Shown in pieces: positions 44,322-54,072 of a stretch of 64,000 bases of DNA. The notes beneath the pieces were generated by a model. That model saw nothing but the letters and a program-made list of their open reading frames with translations. It had not been told where the DNA came from and ran no database searches. Every line of letters starts with the position of its first letter. Positions within the stretch are counted from its first letter, which is position 1. Made by a program: the position numbers and the translations under genes. The stretch covers positions 7,344,001 through 7,408,000 of the forward strand of contig NZ_CP107899.1 in NCBI RefSeq assembly GCF_036013915.1. Direction: 5' to 3'. The DNA is from Streptomyces sp. NBC_00464 (GTDB lineage: Bacteria; Actinomycetota; Actinomycetes; Streptomycetales; Streptomycetaceae).

Positions 44322-45683
44322 TCAGGAGACTTCGAAAGCGCCGAGGTCGGGAGCAATGCCCTTGTACGACAGCCCGACGTCGGTGCCCTGGTCGATCAGG
44401 CCGCCCGCCTTCGCGGGGCGCAGGTACGGGAGCGACGGAAGGGAGCCGTCAGCCTTCCTGGGGGCATCCCACCCGGTGGTGGCCACGCTCTGGAACTGAT
44501 CGTCGGACAGCGGCGTACCGAGGTCCCAGGTGTTGTGGGCGGAGTCGGTTCCCGTCATGTGCGAGGTGAGGGTGCCCCCGTAGGCGATGTCGTTGCGCAG
44601 GGTGCCCATGCCGACGGCGCCACCGCTCGAATCGACACCGAGCATGTTGAAGTCAGGGTGATTGTTGTACCCGGTGTCGTTGAAGAAGTCGTTCGCCACC
44701 GTGTGGTGGTTCGCGTAGAAGCCCGCTGCCCCATTGTTGAAGGCTACGGACTGGCGCACGGTGTGTTTGACCCCGTAGTCGACGTACCCGCCGCCGTAGC
44801 CGCCGGCCTTGAAGCCGTTGCCGTCTCCAGCCCGCGTGCTGGTTCCCGGCACGTATCCGCTGGACCACGCCTGCGACGACTCGATGGTTACCGAGGAGCG
44901 GGCGTTGATGAGGTCGAACCCGTCGTCCGAATCGTTCCAGGCCCGGCACCCCCGGAACACGTTGCCGGGTTTGTTCGCAGGCATGTGCGCGCCGAAGCCA
45001 TCGGCGTTGGTTCCTGCGCCGCTCGAGCTGTTCGCGTCGTAGTTGTCGTGCGAGTCCGTGTTGAGGACCAGGTTGCCGCCGCCGTCCTGGAGAAACACGC
45101 CCGGACCCATGATGTGGTGCACGTCGAGCTGCTCGAACGTGTTGTTGCTTCCGGAGTTCCAGATACCCCAGGACTCGTGGTTGAGGGTGTTGTTCTGCGG
45201 AGTCCCGGTGACTTCCAGGCTCTTGAGGTGGATCCAGCTGCCGGTGACGTCGAACCCCTTTATCCGGCAGTCGTCCGTCATGCCCGAGAAGTCGAAGACA
45301 GGCTTCTCCCCGGGGTAGGCCCAGTAACGGATCGGGCTGCCGGCAGTGCCGCTCTTGTTCAGCGTGACCGCGTCGACGCGGGCGGTCTGGCTCGCGCAAG
45401 TGGAGTTCGCATGGGTGTAGGCGTAGGTGCCGCCGCGGAAGTAAACCGTGTCGCCAGGCTGAACGACGTCCTGGGCATGGGCGAACGACCCCCAGGGAGA
45501 CTGCTCCGTGCCCGCTGCGCTGTCGCTGCCGCCCGGTGCGACGTAGTACACGCCGGCGGCCTTTAGATGCGCATGGTGATGCCTTGCGTCATGCGCGACT
45601 GCCGGGCTGGTGACGGCTGCGAGGACGCTCACGATCACGGCTGAGCTCAGCAGAACCTGTACAGCGTGCCTGGATGTTCTCAT
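44322..45683 (-). CDS. PL9 pectate/rhamnogalacturonan lyase, secreted
   Basis: 453 residues from ATG 45683; an ATG at 45701 is possible. Signal peptide HAVQVLLSSAVIVSVLAAV. The mature part starts YYVAPGGSDSAAGTEQSPWG and PGDTVYFRGGTY, the usual opening of family 9, and continues as a right-handed beta-helix. The catalytic lysine is Lys292 in GDGNGFKAGG, and calcium-type acidic positions lie in WNDSDDGFDLIN. It ends PDLGAFE. Family 9 includes pectate lyases and RG-I lyases; the RG-I context favours the latter. It lies downstream of the second CE12-like gene, after a 208-base gap. Confidence 0.88.
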   Translation of the reverse strand: MRTSRHAVQVLLSSAVIVSVLAAVTSPAVAHDARHHHAHLKAAGVYYVAPGGSDSAAGTEQSPWGSFAHAQDVVQPGDTVYFRGGTYAYTHANSTCASQTARVDAVTLNKSGTAGSPIRYWAYPGEKPVFDFSGMTDDCRIKGFDVTGSWIHLKSLEVTGTPQNNTLNHESWGIWNSGSNNTFEQLDVHHIMGPGVFLQDGGGNLVLNTDSHDNYDANSSSGAGTNADGFGAHMPANKPGNVFRGCRAWNDSDDGFDLINARSSVTIESSQAWSSGYVPGTSTRAGDGNGFKAGGYGGGYVDYGVKHTVRQSVAFNNGAAGFYANHHTVANDFFNDTGYNNHPDFNMLGVDSSGGAVGMGTLRNDIAYGGTLTSHMTGTDSAHNTWDLGTPLSDDQFQSVATTGWDAPRKADGSLPSLPYLRPAKAGGLIDQGTDVGLSYKGIAPDLGAFEVS

Positions 45684-45891
45684 GCACTCACTCCGAATCA
45701 TGTGATCCTGCTTATGAGTTGCGGTGCACCGGGACCGACAGGACCTGCGCACCGCATGTGGATGGCCAGCAGCCCCCGCGCGCGGGTGGACGTCGCTCGC
45801 TCGCCCGAGTGGGCCCGGCTGCTGATCGGCGTCCGTGGACCGCCCCGCGGCAGCATTTCGCACACGCCACGTGCCGGCCCACGCTCGTGGC

Positions 45892-46992
45892 CTATTGCTC
45901 GTCCGCCTCCGACGACGCCTTGACGAAGCCCGCTGCCGGCAGGTGCGCACGGTCGATCTCCCGTGCCACCAGACCGGCCACGGTGGTGGCGCCCGAGGCA
46001 TTGAAGTGAGTCTGGCTGCGGCCGGCCGGAAGGTCGGCGTACATCTGCCAAGAGGCATCCGGGCCGAGCTGTTCGAGGAGCGTTTCGCTGTCGGCCGTCA
46101 GGTCCAGCAACGGTATGTCCTGCAGCTGAGCGACGTCACGCATCACTGCGGGGAGGTCCACGCCCAGGCTGTTCACTATCCGCCCAGTCGGGGTGATCCT
46201 CCCGTTGGCGTCGAACAGGTGCCGCACCGGCGGGGTGACCAGGACGGGCCGGCCTCCTCTGGACCGCACGCCGTCGATCAGGCTGAGAAGGTTGGCGCGG
46301 TACGTGTCCTCGGGTGTGGTCTTGTCGTTGTGCGCGAGCTGGATGAGTACCTCGTCGCCCGAATGGACCTGGGGCTTGAGGGCCGCGAAGAGGGTGGAGC
46401 TGTGCAGCCAGGACACGGTGCTTGAGCCGGAGACGGCCCAGTTGGCGACATCGAGGCCCGGGCCGAAGTACTGCGGCAGCTCTTGCGCCCAGCCGCGTTG
46501 CACGGTGTTCAGCCAGTCAGCCGCCGTCGAGTCGCTGACCACGAAGAGCCGTGGGGCGTGCGGACGGGGGGTTACCCGCAAGCCGGCGAGAGCGGGGGCC
46601 GATCCGGTGAACCTGAGCTGCAGGCCCGGAGTTCCTTCGCCTTCCTGGCCGTCGGGCATGCTCTCCGGGGTGCGCACATCGACGGTGGCGGACCGTACGA
46701 CCGTGTGGCCGGACCGGGTGGTCACCGGGGCGATCACGGACCGGTTCGCCTCGACCTCGAGCCCGGTGTTCGCGGCGGCGGTGCGGCTACCCAGCACGAC
46801 GCTCACTTGGTACGCGCCGGGCGGGACATTGAACGAGCAGTTCAGAACGGTGCCGTCGGCGTTGTGGGTGCAGTTCCGGGCGATGGGACCGGGGGGCAGC
46901 GGCGCACCGGCGGCCGCGACAGCGGTTCCCGGCGCGACCGTGGCGGCCAATCCGACAGCCGCTGCGGCCAGTGAACGGCCGAATCTGCGCAT
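45892..46992 (-). CDS. Second CE12-like SGNH acetylesterase, secreted
   Basis: 366 residues. Signal peptide RRFGRSLAAAAVGLAATVAP; N-terminal beta domain with CSFNVPPGAYQVSVVLGS; SGNH blocks VVSDSTAADW, WAVSGSSTVS, LIQLAHNDKT and THFNASGA. It lacks the Gly of the usual GDST block (SDST). Its gene starts 62 bases after the PL26-like gene ends, in the same leftward unit. Confidence 0.87.
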   Translation of the reverse strand: MRRFGRSLAAAAVGLAATVAPGTAVAAAGAPLPPGPIARNCTHNADGTVLNCSFNVPPGAYQVSVVLGSRTAAANTGLEVEANRSVIAPVTTRSGHTVVRSATVDVRTPESMPDGQEGEGTPGLQLRFTGSAPALAGLRVTPRPHAPRLFVVSDSTAADWLNTVQRGWAQELPQYFGPGLDVANWAVSGSSTVSWLHSSTLFAALKPQVHSGDEVLIQLAHNDKTTPEDTYRANLLSLIDGVRSRGGRPVLVTPPVRHLFDANGRITPTGRIVNSLGVDLPAVMRDVAQLQDIPLLDLTADSETLLEQLGPDASWQMYADLPAGRSQTHFNASGATTVAGLVAREIDRAHLPAAGFVKASSEADEQ

Positions 46993-47054
46993 GAGTGATC
47001 CCTTTCATGAGGGCGGGCGGGAAACAGGTGCGGCGTGGACGGGCCGGCCCGCCG

Positions 47055-49784
47055 TCAGGGAGCCTGGTCGGGGGCGACGGCGAGCAGCGCGATGATCGCC
47101 AGGTTGTTCTGCGCGATCCCGTTGGTGCTGAAGCCGGCCTGGGGCAGCTCGTCGACCTTGCTGAACGCCGCAGTCCCGTTGACGTGCACGGGTGCGGGCC
47201 AGCTCGTGCCCCCGCCGTCCTTGGTGAACGCATCCCAGCCGCGCTGCTGCACAGCGGGCTCCTTGGTCTGCTCGCCCGCCCACGCCGTCATCCGCGAGTA
47301 GAACACCCCGGGCGCGCCGGTGCTGAACTTGAAGCCGTAGTGATCGGTGAGTTCGGAGGCCGGAGCCTGGACGTAGCGGCAGAACTCGACCAGCTTCGCC
47401 CGGAATTCGGGCACCTCGATCAGGCTGATCGTCTCCCACAGGATCTGTTCGCCGCAGAAGACCATCGTCAGGTTGACCTTGCCCCAGTCGCCGCCGAGCT
47501 TGAGGTCGCTGATGTGGCCGGTGGCGGGGTCGTAGCCGACCGCGCCACCCTGCTGGCCGGTGAACAGCCCGGCCGGAAGCTGGGCGATGTCCCGCATGCC
47601 GGTGACGATGCGGTCGCGCCATTTGGTGTCGCCGGTACGTTCCCATTCGGTGAGCCAGTTGCTGACGAGCGCGTACCAGTCGGGGCCGAGACGGATCACG
47701 GTGGGGACCCCCGCAGGTGGGGCGAGGTAGTCACGCAGCGGCGGATACTTCAGCAGGGTGGAGTCCAGCTGCAGGGGCACGCGCATGGCGTCACCGATGA
47801 ACTCGTCCGCGGTCAGGTAGTACATGAAGCGCTTGGTGTAGGCCTCGGAGACACGGGGCTCCTTGCCGCCGTCGGCGAAATGCTGCACGTCGTGGCGTGA
47901 ACCGAGCCCGGCGAAGGGGCCGGTGTGGATGGTGTCCGTCTCGGTCACGTGCCGGGTCATCGCGCGCGCGAGGTGGAATGTCTGTGGGTCTCCCGTTCTG
48001 AGGAACTGGTACCACAGTGCCGCGTCCGAGCCGAGTTCCGCGTTGTCCCAGGCGAAGCCGCCGACGTCGTAGCGCCAGGTGTGCCGGTCGCTGTCGTAGG
48101 TGTGCATGATGTCGCCGTAGTCCCAGAACCCATACCACTGACGCTGCTTGACCTGCTCGGCGTAGAACGAAACGCTGCTGGCGATCGAGTCCTCGAGCCG
48201 CGTGCGGCCCGGGGTGCTTCGGTTGGGCAGGCTCCAGCGGCCGAACACGTTGATGCCGTGGTAGGTCTCCGGGGTGGCGACCAACTGCGGGCGGTCGAGG
48301 GCGGCGGCGAGGACGGCCACCCGCTCCCGGGACGGTGTGGCGTCGAGTGCCCACAGCTGCATGTCCGTGGACCGGGCCATGCCGGTGGACATGCCGAAGC
48401 CGTAGCGGTCGTCCTCGTAGGCCAGATCAAGGCCGTGGCTGGCGGCATCGTAGGAGCGCAGGTCCATCGCCTCGGCGTGCGGCGACCAGGACCACAAGGT
48501 GACCGTCGCCGTGTCCGTGTTCGCGTCACGGATGTCGAGGGCGCGCGGGAACTGTTGCCAGAAGTCCCGCAGGCCGACCCCCAGCCCACCGCTGACCCCG
48601 CCGACGTACCCGAAGCCGGGCGCGTGGTCGGCGAAACCGGCGTGCTTGAGGAAGGCGGCCTCGGACGACGTCCGCTTCCACACCGCGCATTGGGCCGCCG
48701 AGTGCTGCACCAGGCTGAAGTCCGCCCACTGAGGCAGGTCCTTCCAGCCGGCCTGCACCGTGGACTCCCACTGCGCTACGGGCGGTGTCGCCGTCCCGGC
48801 GATCTGGGCCGCCCGTACCGCGGCACCCGGGTCACGGCGCAGCCCGGTGAGCCCGACGACCGCCTCGCCCCATACCCCCTTGTCCGGGCCGGCGAAGCGG
48901 ACATGGCGGTCGTAGAACTGGTCCCTCATCGGCACGGCCAGCTGAAGACCCAGCCCGCGGATGAAGTCGGCTGACGCATCGCCGTCCCAGACGAACTGGT
49001 GCATCACCCGCAGCGACTCGTCCTCGGCACCGAGGTACACCCGCATCGTCCAAGGAAGGATCGCCCGGCCGCCGATGCCGTGTCGCGAGGACGAGTCCTG
49101 CCGATAGCGACCCGTCAGCTTGACCACGGCACGCACCGGCCCGGACTGCTCGATCTCGGCCTTCTCAACGACCCCGCTCCATGAGGTGTGCCGCGGGTTC
49201 TTCGTGTCGTCAGGCTTGTTCTGCAGCATCAGCACCAGGCGGCCGTCGTGCGCCTTGGTCCTCCCGCCACGAGTGATCGACCGGATCGCCACCGGGCCGC
49301 TGCGCGCGAGTCGGATGTCCACGATGCCGTTGCCCAGCTGGATCTCATCCCCGTTGCGCTTCGCCGTCACCGGCTGTTTCGGGGCGGCGGGCGTGCCCGG
49401 AGCCAGATGGAATCCCTCGGCGACGGCGCTGGAGGACACGGCGTGGCCAGTCCATTTCAGTGACCCGTCCGGCCAGTACGCCAGTGGCCAGGACTGCACG
49501 GGTACCTGGTCACCGCCCTGGTCCTGCAGCGCGAAACCTGTGTCGGCGGCGACCTTGCCCTGGGGCCACGGCACGCCCCAGGCCGTGCCGGTGGTGGCGT
49601 CAGGTTTGCCGTCCAGCCAATGCAGATCCACCCCCGAAACCGTCTCGCCCGACGACGTGCCCGATGCGGAAGCCGGCTGACCGGCGGCGGCCGCCGGGCT
49701 GCTCTGGCCGAGGGCGAGTGCGGCCGCGGCGATGGTTGCGCCGCTCAGAAATGTGCGGCGGTTGAGTGGGGATCCCTCGGACAT
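47055..49784 (-). CDS. Second PL26-like exo-rhamnogalacturonan lyase, Tat-exported
   Basis: 909 residues with a Tat signal (LNRRTFLSGATIAAAALALG). It follows the same layout as the 912-residue protein from 27974: GTAWGVPWPQGKVAADTGF, FYDRHVRFAGPDKGVWGEA and WYGFWDYGDIMHTYDSDRH. The two differ clearly in the C-terminal third, so they may prefer different chain lengths or decorations. It heads a leftward unit with the CE12-like and PL9 genes. No promoter was identified directly upstream. Confidence 0.82.
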   Translation of the reverse strand: MSEGSPLNRRTFLSGATIAAAALALGQSSPAAAAGQPASASGTSSGETVSGVDLHWLDGKPDATTGTAWGVPWPQGKVAADTGFALQDQGGDQVPVQSWPLAYWPDGSLKWTGHAVSSSAVAEGFHLAPGTPAAPKQPVTAKRNGDEIQLGNGIVDIRLARSGPVAIRSITRGGRTKAHDGRLVLMLQNKPDDTKNPRHTSWSGVVEKAEIEQSGPVRAVVKLTGRYRQDSSSRHGIGGRAILPWTMRVYLGAEDESLRVMHQFVWDGDASADFIRGLGLQLAVPMRDQFYDRHVRFAGPDKGVWGEAVVGLTGLRRDPGAAVRAAQIAGTATPPVAQWESTVQAGWKDLPQWADFSLVQHSAAQCAVWKRTSSEAAFLKHAGFADHAPGFGYVGGVSGGLGVGLRDFWQQFPRALDIRDANTDTATVTLWSWSPHAEAMDLRSYDAASHGLDLAYEDDRYGFGMSTGMARSTDMQLWALDATPSRERVAVLAAALDRPQLVATPETYHGINVFGRWSLPNRSTPGRTRLEDSIASSVSFYAEQVKQRQWYGFWDYGDIMHTYDSDRHTWRYDVGGFAWDNAELGSDAALWYQFLRTGDPQTFHLARAMTRHVTETDTIHTGPFAGLGSRHDVQHFADGGKEPRVSEAYTKRFMYYLTADEFIGDAMRVPLQLDSTLLKYPPLRDYLAPPAGVPTVIRLGPDWYALVSNWLTEWERTGDTKWRDRIVTGMRDIAQLPAGLFTGQQGGAVGYDPATGHISDLKLGGDWGKVNLTMVFCGEQILWETISLIEVPEFRAKLVEFCRYVQAPASELTDHYGFKFSTGAPGVFYSRMTAWAGEQTKEPAVQQRGWDAFTKDGGGTSWPAPVHVNGTAAFSKVDELPQAGFSTNGIAQNNLAIIALLAVAPDQAP

Positions 49785-49916
49785 GGGCAGTCTCCAGTCG
49801 GGTCACAATGGTGTAGGTGAGGGTGGTGAGTGAACGGCAGGTGCCGGTCTGTGCCTATGTCGACAGGAGGCCCCGGTGGCTGAGGCTGGGCCGACCAGGC
49901 GCCTTATCAGGCACGG

Positions 49917-50373
49917 TCAGTGAATGACTGTCAGGTAGTGGCGCTCATGCGGCCGGGCACGGCTGACCTCTGCGGGAGTCTCGGGCGAAGCGTCCTCGTC
50001 GAGGTACCTGCGCGGTTCGCGACCTGTCTCTCCATCAGGGGGCCGACGTTGGAGTGGCCCGCGGGGACGGCCGAGTGGCAGACGATCGACCCGCTCCCGG
50101 CATGTCCATTGGACAGATGGAACTCGGCGGCGCCGAGGGCGTGCGACACCACGCGCGCCGGTGCCGGCAGGCCACCAGCAACTGCGGTGGGAAGAACAGC
50201 GCAACGTGCCCTTGCGTTCCGCGAGATGGGCATCGGCATGGCTGTGAACCTTTGCTGTCTTGGCGCCGCCGTTCCGTCGCCCGTCGGCCGTTGAGCTTCG
50301 GGGAGCGGGGAAGCGAGCCAGTTCGGGGCGCGTGGGGTGATGCCCATGGCCAGGCTGGGGTCTTGGGCACGGA
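49917..50373 (-). pseudogene. Remnant of a CE12 acetylesterase gene, N-terminal part
   Basis: Read leftward, two frames together give a signal-like segment (ARCAVLPTAVAGGLPAPA), then GSIVCHSAVPAGH and, after a frame change, SPETPAEVSRARPHERHYLTV. These line up with VVCHFDVPPG and LAETPTEAGRRTMRSFTVNV of the intact enzyme encoded at 34151-35224. The similarity stops at a TGA near 49920, and the whole SGNH domain is gone. The promoter at 50443-50415 is almost a copy of the promoter of the intact gene, which supports the identification. Confidence 0.5.
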
Positions 50374-50414
50374 AGGGAACAGAGGGCCGGGGTACTTGCG
50401 ATCTGGCGACTGGT

Positions 50415-50464
50415 ACTTTGATTCAGATCTGTGCGGCCGTCAATATCTAGAGCAGATTGATTCA
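50415..50464 (-). promoter_or_regulatory. Relic promoter resembling the CE12 promoter
   Basis: Leftward: TGAATCAA (50464-50457), TTGACG (50443-50438), 17 bases, CAAAGT (50420-50415). Element, -35, spacing and -10 match the promoter at 35465-35415, differing by a few bases. Confidence 0.65.
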
Positions 50465-50552
50465 TGAGGCCTGCTGATGAGCAACCGCGTCGAGGGCGGC
50501 TCCGCGGAACCAGAATCCATCTTGACCAGGCAACTTAGAGCAAGGAGGGCTC

Positions 50553-51285
50553 GTGGCTGGTATCCGTGGAGTTCACAGTCATCGCGCACGATGCCTCACT
50601 CTGCTCGTATTGGTTCAGTCGGTGCGGTGCCCTTATCGAGGGCGCCGACGCCAGCTGGGCGTCACAGGTGGGGGCAAACGGTGTACCTGGGGCAACAGGG
50701 ATGGCGGGCAGCAGGACCTGCTGACCATCCTGGAGTCGTATGGCGCCACCGCGATAAGCTCCGTACCTTCGTGAGCCCGTCCGACGACCCGCACGACAGC
50801 CACTGCTCCATAGAAGAGACCGCCGCGATGGCGGTGCGTGCGAAGAATGCCGGGATGCATGTGGTGATCAACTACATCTTCGACGACACCTGGAACTCCC
50901 GTCGGCAGGCAAGTAACGCCGGCTGCCTGAGCCTCGATGACGGACAGGCAGATGCGCGAGGCCATGGCCGAGTACGTCTACCGCTCCATGAACGTTCTCA
51001 AGCACTACGGTCAGCCCGACAGGGGTGGCGATCGGGTGCCTCTACGGCAAGCCCGGTGGTGCACGTCGAGTATGGCGGCCTGTCGGGCAAGCCGGCACGG
51101 GTGCGCGACTCGTTGAGCGCCTTCATTACCGGGCGCAGGACTTCGGCGGGCTGGCACCTTCTTCTGGGGGCGTCGAGGCTATGCACCGTTCAGGGTGGCT
51201 GCAACAGTTGCGCCTGGGATCCCACCACGCTTCGCCCCGCCGCCGCTTTTGCCGGCATGCGGTGTCCCGCCATCTCCTCTTGACG
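50553..51285 (+). pseudogene. Decayed GH53 endo-beta-1,4-galactanase gene
   Basis: AAGGAGG at 50543-50549 precedes GTG 50553. Family 53 pieces appear in order but in three different frames: LIEGADASWASQVGANGV, QQDLLTILESYGATAI, LRTFVSPSDDPHD with KNAGMHVVINYIFDDTW, MREAMAEYVYRSMNVLKHYG, then VVHVEYGGLSGKPARV and GGCNSCAWDPTTLRPAAAF. Between HYG and VVHVEYGG (about 51015-51055) the block expected to hold the catalytic acid/base is missing. Several frameshifts and an internal deletion rule out function. An intact copy would have cut pectic galactan side chains. Confidence 0.75.
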
Positions 51286-51321
51286 TGTTCCGGCGGCGCA
51301 TCCATGCCGCTGTGACAAGTC

Positions 51322-51379
51322 TTGACGGTCATGTAGCGCCGCCGTAGCGTCTGCGTGCACTGGCCGTGAACGCTCACGG
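51322..51379 (+). promoter_or_regulatory. Relic LacI-type promoter before the dead PL11 gene
   Basis: TTGACG (51322-51327), 17 bases, TAGCGT (51345-51350), followed by the palindromic operator CCGTGAACGCTCACGG (51364-51379). The -35, spacing and operator match those before the binding-protein genes at 59799 and 61825, so this gene once belonged to the regulon of the LacI protein at 60596. Confidence 0.75.
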
Positions 51380-51384
51380 TCCGC

Positions 51385-51945
51385 ATGTCAAGGTTGCCCG
51401 AGAGGGCGCCGGATGAAAGCGCGCGGAGAAGAGGCAATGTCGCGTGATGGCAGCATCATGCGTCGATGGCGCGGAGAAGAGGCGACCGCTGTGGGCAGCA
51501 GAGGAAAGCGGAGCCACGGCGGGCTCCCTGGTTGCCGACGTCCTGGGTGACTGGCGGGAAGGAATGTTCCTGGCAACACCCGACAGCTCCGCTATGCGGA
51601 TCTACGCCGGCAGCGAGCTGACCGACCATAGGTGTACACGATCATGCATGACCCGCAGTGCCAGGCTGAGCTGGCGCGCCAGCAGACCACCTAAGGGGCT
51701 GTTTCGCAATCCCTGGCAGGCGCACGGCGGCGGCTACGGCACCTCACCGCGTTGTCAGAACGCCCGATTACATCCAGTATGCGGATGCCCCTCCGCCTTG
51801 CGATGCACAGCGTATGACGCCGCGCGCCGTCCACCAGTAACTACGGGACAGCCCATAGAACCAGCTTTCCTGCACCGGCTTCTACCTCGCCTCCGACATG
51901 GACTGGGCGCAGGTCCCGATCCGCGGTCGCCCTGCTGAGCAGAAG
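51385..51945 (+). pseudogene. Decayed PL11 rhamnogalacturonan lyase gene
   Basis: Only the C-terminal end is recognisable: SLVADVLGDWREGMFLATPD with SSAMRIYAG in one frame, VYTIMHDPQCQAELARQQTT to a stop at 51692-51694 in another, and TGFYLASDMDWAQVPI at about 51874-51921. These match the end of family 11 lyases (compare GDIMGDWREEAVYSNADND in the intact enzyme). Most of the propeller is deleted. The short stretch after ATG 51385 is not family-like. Confidence 0.75.
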
Positions 51946-52032
51946 CCACCGCCGGGCGAATGATCGTCAACCGGCGTGTCCCCGATGGGGGAGACACGTA
52001 TTTCCAGGACCGAAAACCACGGGAGCTTCTTG

Positions 52033-54072
52033 ATGACCTATCAGGTCGAGCGGGGTGAGTGCTCGCCCGCCAAGTTGTATGTCGGAGCCAACTACCATCC
52101 GCATGATTCGGATCCACGGCAGTGGGAACGCGACATCCGCCTGATGAAGGAGGCCGGCCTCACCGTCGTGCGCCTCGGCCACCTGGCTTGGGACAGTTTC
52201 GAGCCCACGGATGGTCAATTCGAGTTCACCTGGTTCGACCAGGTCATGGACTTGATGCACGACGCGGGAATTGAGGTGATTCTCGACATCGCCGTCCGGC
52301 CGGCCCCGATCTGGCTCCACCGGAAGTGCCCGAGCATCAGCATCACGGACTCGAGCGGCAATCGTCTGTACCCCAACACTCGCTACATGGTGGATGTCGG
52401 CGACCCCGCGTTCCGCGAACACGCGCTCCGCTTCGCCGACACACTGACCCGTCACTACGCCGACCACCCGGCTCTGCTTGCCTTCGGCGTCGACAACGAG
52501 CCGGGTGACGGACCCTACTCGTACTCGGAGACGGTTCGCTCGCGCTTCGCCTCCTGGCTGCGAGGGCGGTACTCGACCGTCGACAAGCTCAACCATGCCT
52601 GGGCAGGCCAACGGTGGTCCCGTCGTATCGGCGATTTCGACGAAGTCGGACTGCCGGTATCAGGCAAGGTCGAGGGCGCCCCGGAACGTCTGTTGGACTT
52701 CCGGCGCTTCGTCTCCAGTGAAATAAACGAGTTCCTGCTCTCCGTCGTCAGCCGCGTCGAGGAGAACGCGCCCGCCGTGCACCGCACCGGAAACTCCTGG
52801 TACTACACGGAGGCTGGGCGCTACTTCGACTACGCGGAGATCGCCTACTCAGGAAGGATGAACCGCGACGGCATGGGGTTCTACCCGGGGCCGTCGCTCG
52901 TCGATAACAAAGGTCTCCACGAAGCCCTACTTGGGATCGCCCGGATTCGCTTCGAGGCCGACACCCCTTTCTGGTGCACAGAGTTCACGACCATGACCGC
53001 GGCCCCCGGCTCGGTGCGGAAGTCCGCTTACGCATCGCTGATCATGGGCAACCAGATGGTCTGCGGCTGGACCTGGCAGTCGATGCACGGGGGAGAAGAG
53101 CAATACCTGCAGGGGATGGTGGACTGGGACGGCGTACCCAACCGGAAGTACGACGAGTACCGACAACTTGCCGAGGAGTTCGCCAGGATCCAGGACTGCG
53201 GTTTCCCGTACCGGTCACGGGCCGAGATCGGACTCGCCTTCTCCTTTCCGAGCCAGCTTGCGAGCGCCTCCCTGCCGGAGAAGCACGACGTCCAGCTCCA
53301 GACATGCTTCGATGCGGTCCTCGAGCGGAATCTCGACCAGCGCGTGGTCGATGTGAGCCGTAGCAGTCTGGAATACCAGATCCTCGTCCTCCCGGGCGTC
53401 GCACTCATGGACGAGGAATCGGCAGCGCGCATCCGGCGCTTCGTCGCCGACGGCGGAACGGCCGTCATGACCTCCTACTCAGCTTTCGTCAATGTGACCG
53501 GACAGGTCTTCGACACCACCAGGCCGGGCCACCTCGACGACGTGTTCGGCATCAGGCTCGGGTCCTACCAGGAGCCACATGTGCTCAACGAGCTGACTGG
53601 CGGAAAGCTGAGGGGCGAGGAGCTGGACATCGTCTACGGGGACAGGCGCCTTCGCGTCGAGGCCCCGCGCATCGACGAGATCCACCCCCGTACGGCACGC
53701 GTAGCAGCCTCCGCAGTCGGACTCGACCGCGACTACCCGGTGGTCACGGTCAACTCTTACGGGAAGGGCCGCGCCATCTATGTCGGCACGCCGGCGCGGC
53801 GCGCGCTCATCGATATCGTCCTCGAATCCGAGATCGACCTGAGGGGTATCCGCCCCGACCTCATGGTGCCGCAGGGTGTCCTGGCGCGAGCCATCGACGC
53901 TTCGCACCTGCTGTACGTGAACCTAGGCGGCGAAAGTAAGGCGATCACCACCCCCGGGCCGTCCCGCAGCGTGTTGCACGACCATGCCTATGGCGAAGAC
54001 GGCTTCACGCTCGCTCCGTTCGACTCCGATCTCATCGAGCTCGTCCAGCCGGCAGCACCTGCAACAAGCTGA
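52033..54072 (+). CDS. GH42 beta-galactosidase, cytoplasmic
   Basis: 679 residues from ATG 52033, just after GGGAGC. Clan A TIM barrel with YVGANYHPHDSDPRQWERDI, acid/base Glu156 in GVDNEPGDG and nucleophile Glu317 in FWCTEFTTM. A trimerisation-type domain and a C-terminal beta domain follow. No signal peptide, so it acts on imported oligosaccharides. It is preceded by the dead PL11 gene, and its own promoter was not found; it may once have been the second gene under the relic LacI promoter at 51322. Confidence 0.92.
   Translation: MTYQVERGECSPAKLYVGANYHPHDSDPRQWERDIRLMKEAGLTVVRLGHLAWDSFEPTDGQFEFTWFDQVMDLMHDAGIEVILDIAVRPAPIWLHRKCPSISITDSSGNRLYPNTRYMVDVGDPAFREHALRFADTLTRHYADHPALLAFGVDNEPGDGPYSYSETVRSRFASWLRGRYSTVDKLNHAWAGQRWSRRIGDFDEVGLPVSGKVEGAPERLLDFRRFVSSEINEFLLSVVSRVEENAPAVHRTGNSWYYTEAGRYFDYAEIAYSGRMNRDGMGFYPGPSLVDNKGLHEALLGIARIRFEADTPFWCTEFTTMTAAPGSVRKSAYASLIMGNQMVCGWTWQSMHGGEEQYLQGMVDWDGVPNRKYDEYRQLAEEFARIQDCGFPYRSRAEIGLAFSFPSQLASASLPEKHDVQLQTCFDAVLERNLDQRVVDVSRSSLEYQILVLPGVALMDEESAARIRRFVADGGTAVMTSYSAFVNVTGQVFDTTRPGHLDDVFGIRLGSYQEPHVLNELTGGKLRGEELDIVYGDRRLRVEAPRIDEIHPRTARVAASAVGLDRDYPVVTVNSYGKGRAIYVGTPARRALIDIVLESEIDLRGIRPDLMVPQGVLARAIDASHLLYVNLGGESKAITTPGPSRSVLHDHAYGEDGFTLAPFDSDLIELVQPAAPATS

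Noticed and set aside
49917..50465. A 182-codon intact gene
   Set aside because: No single frame holds the family pattern; acetylesterase motifs are split over two frames, so it is listed as a remnant.
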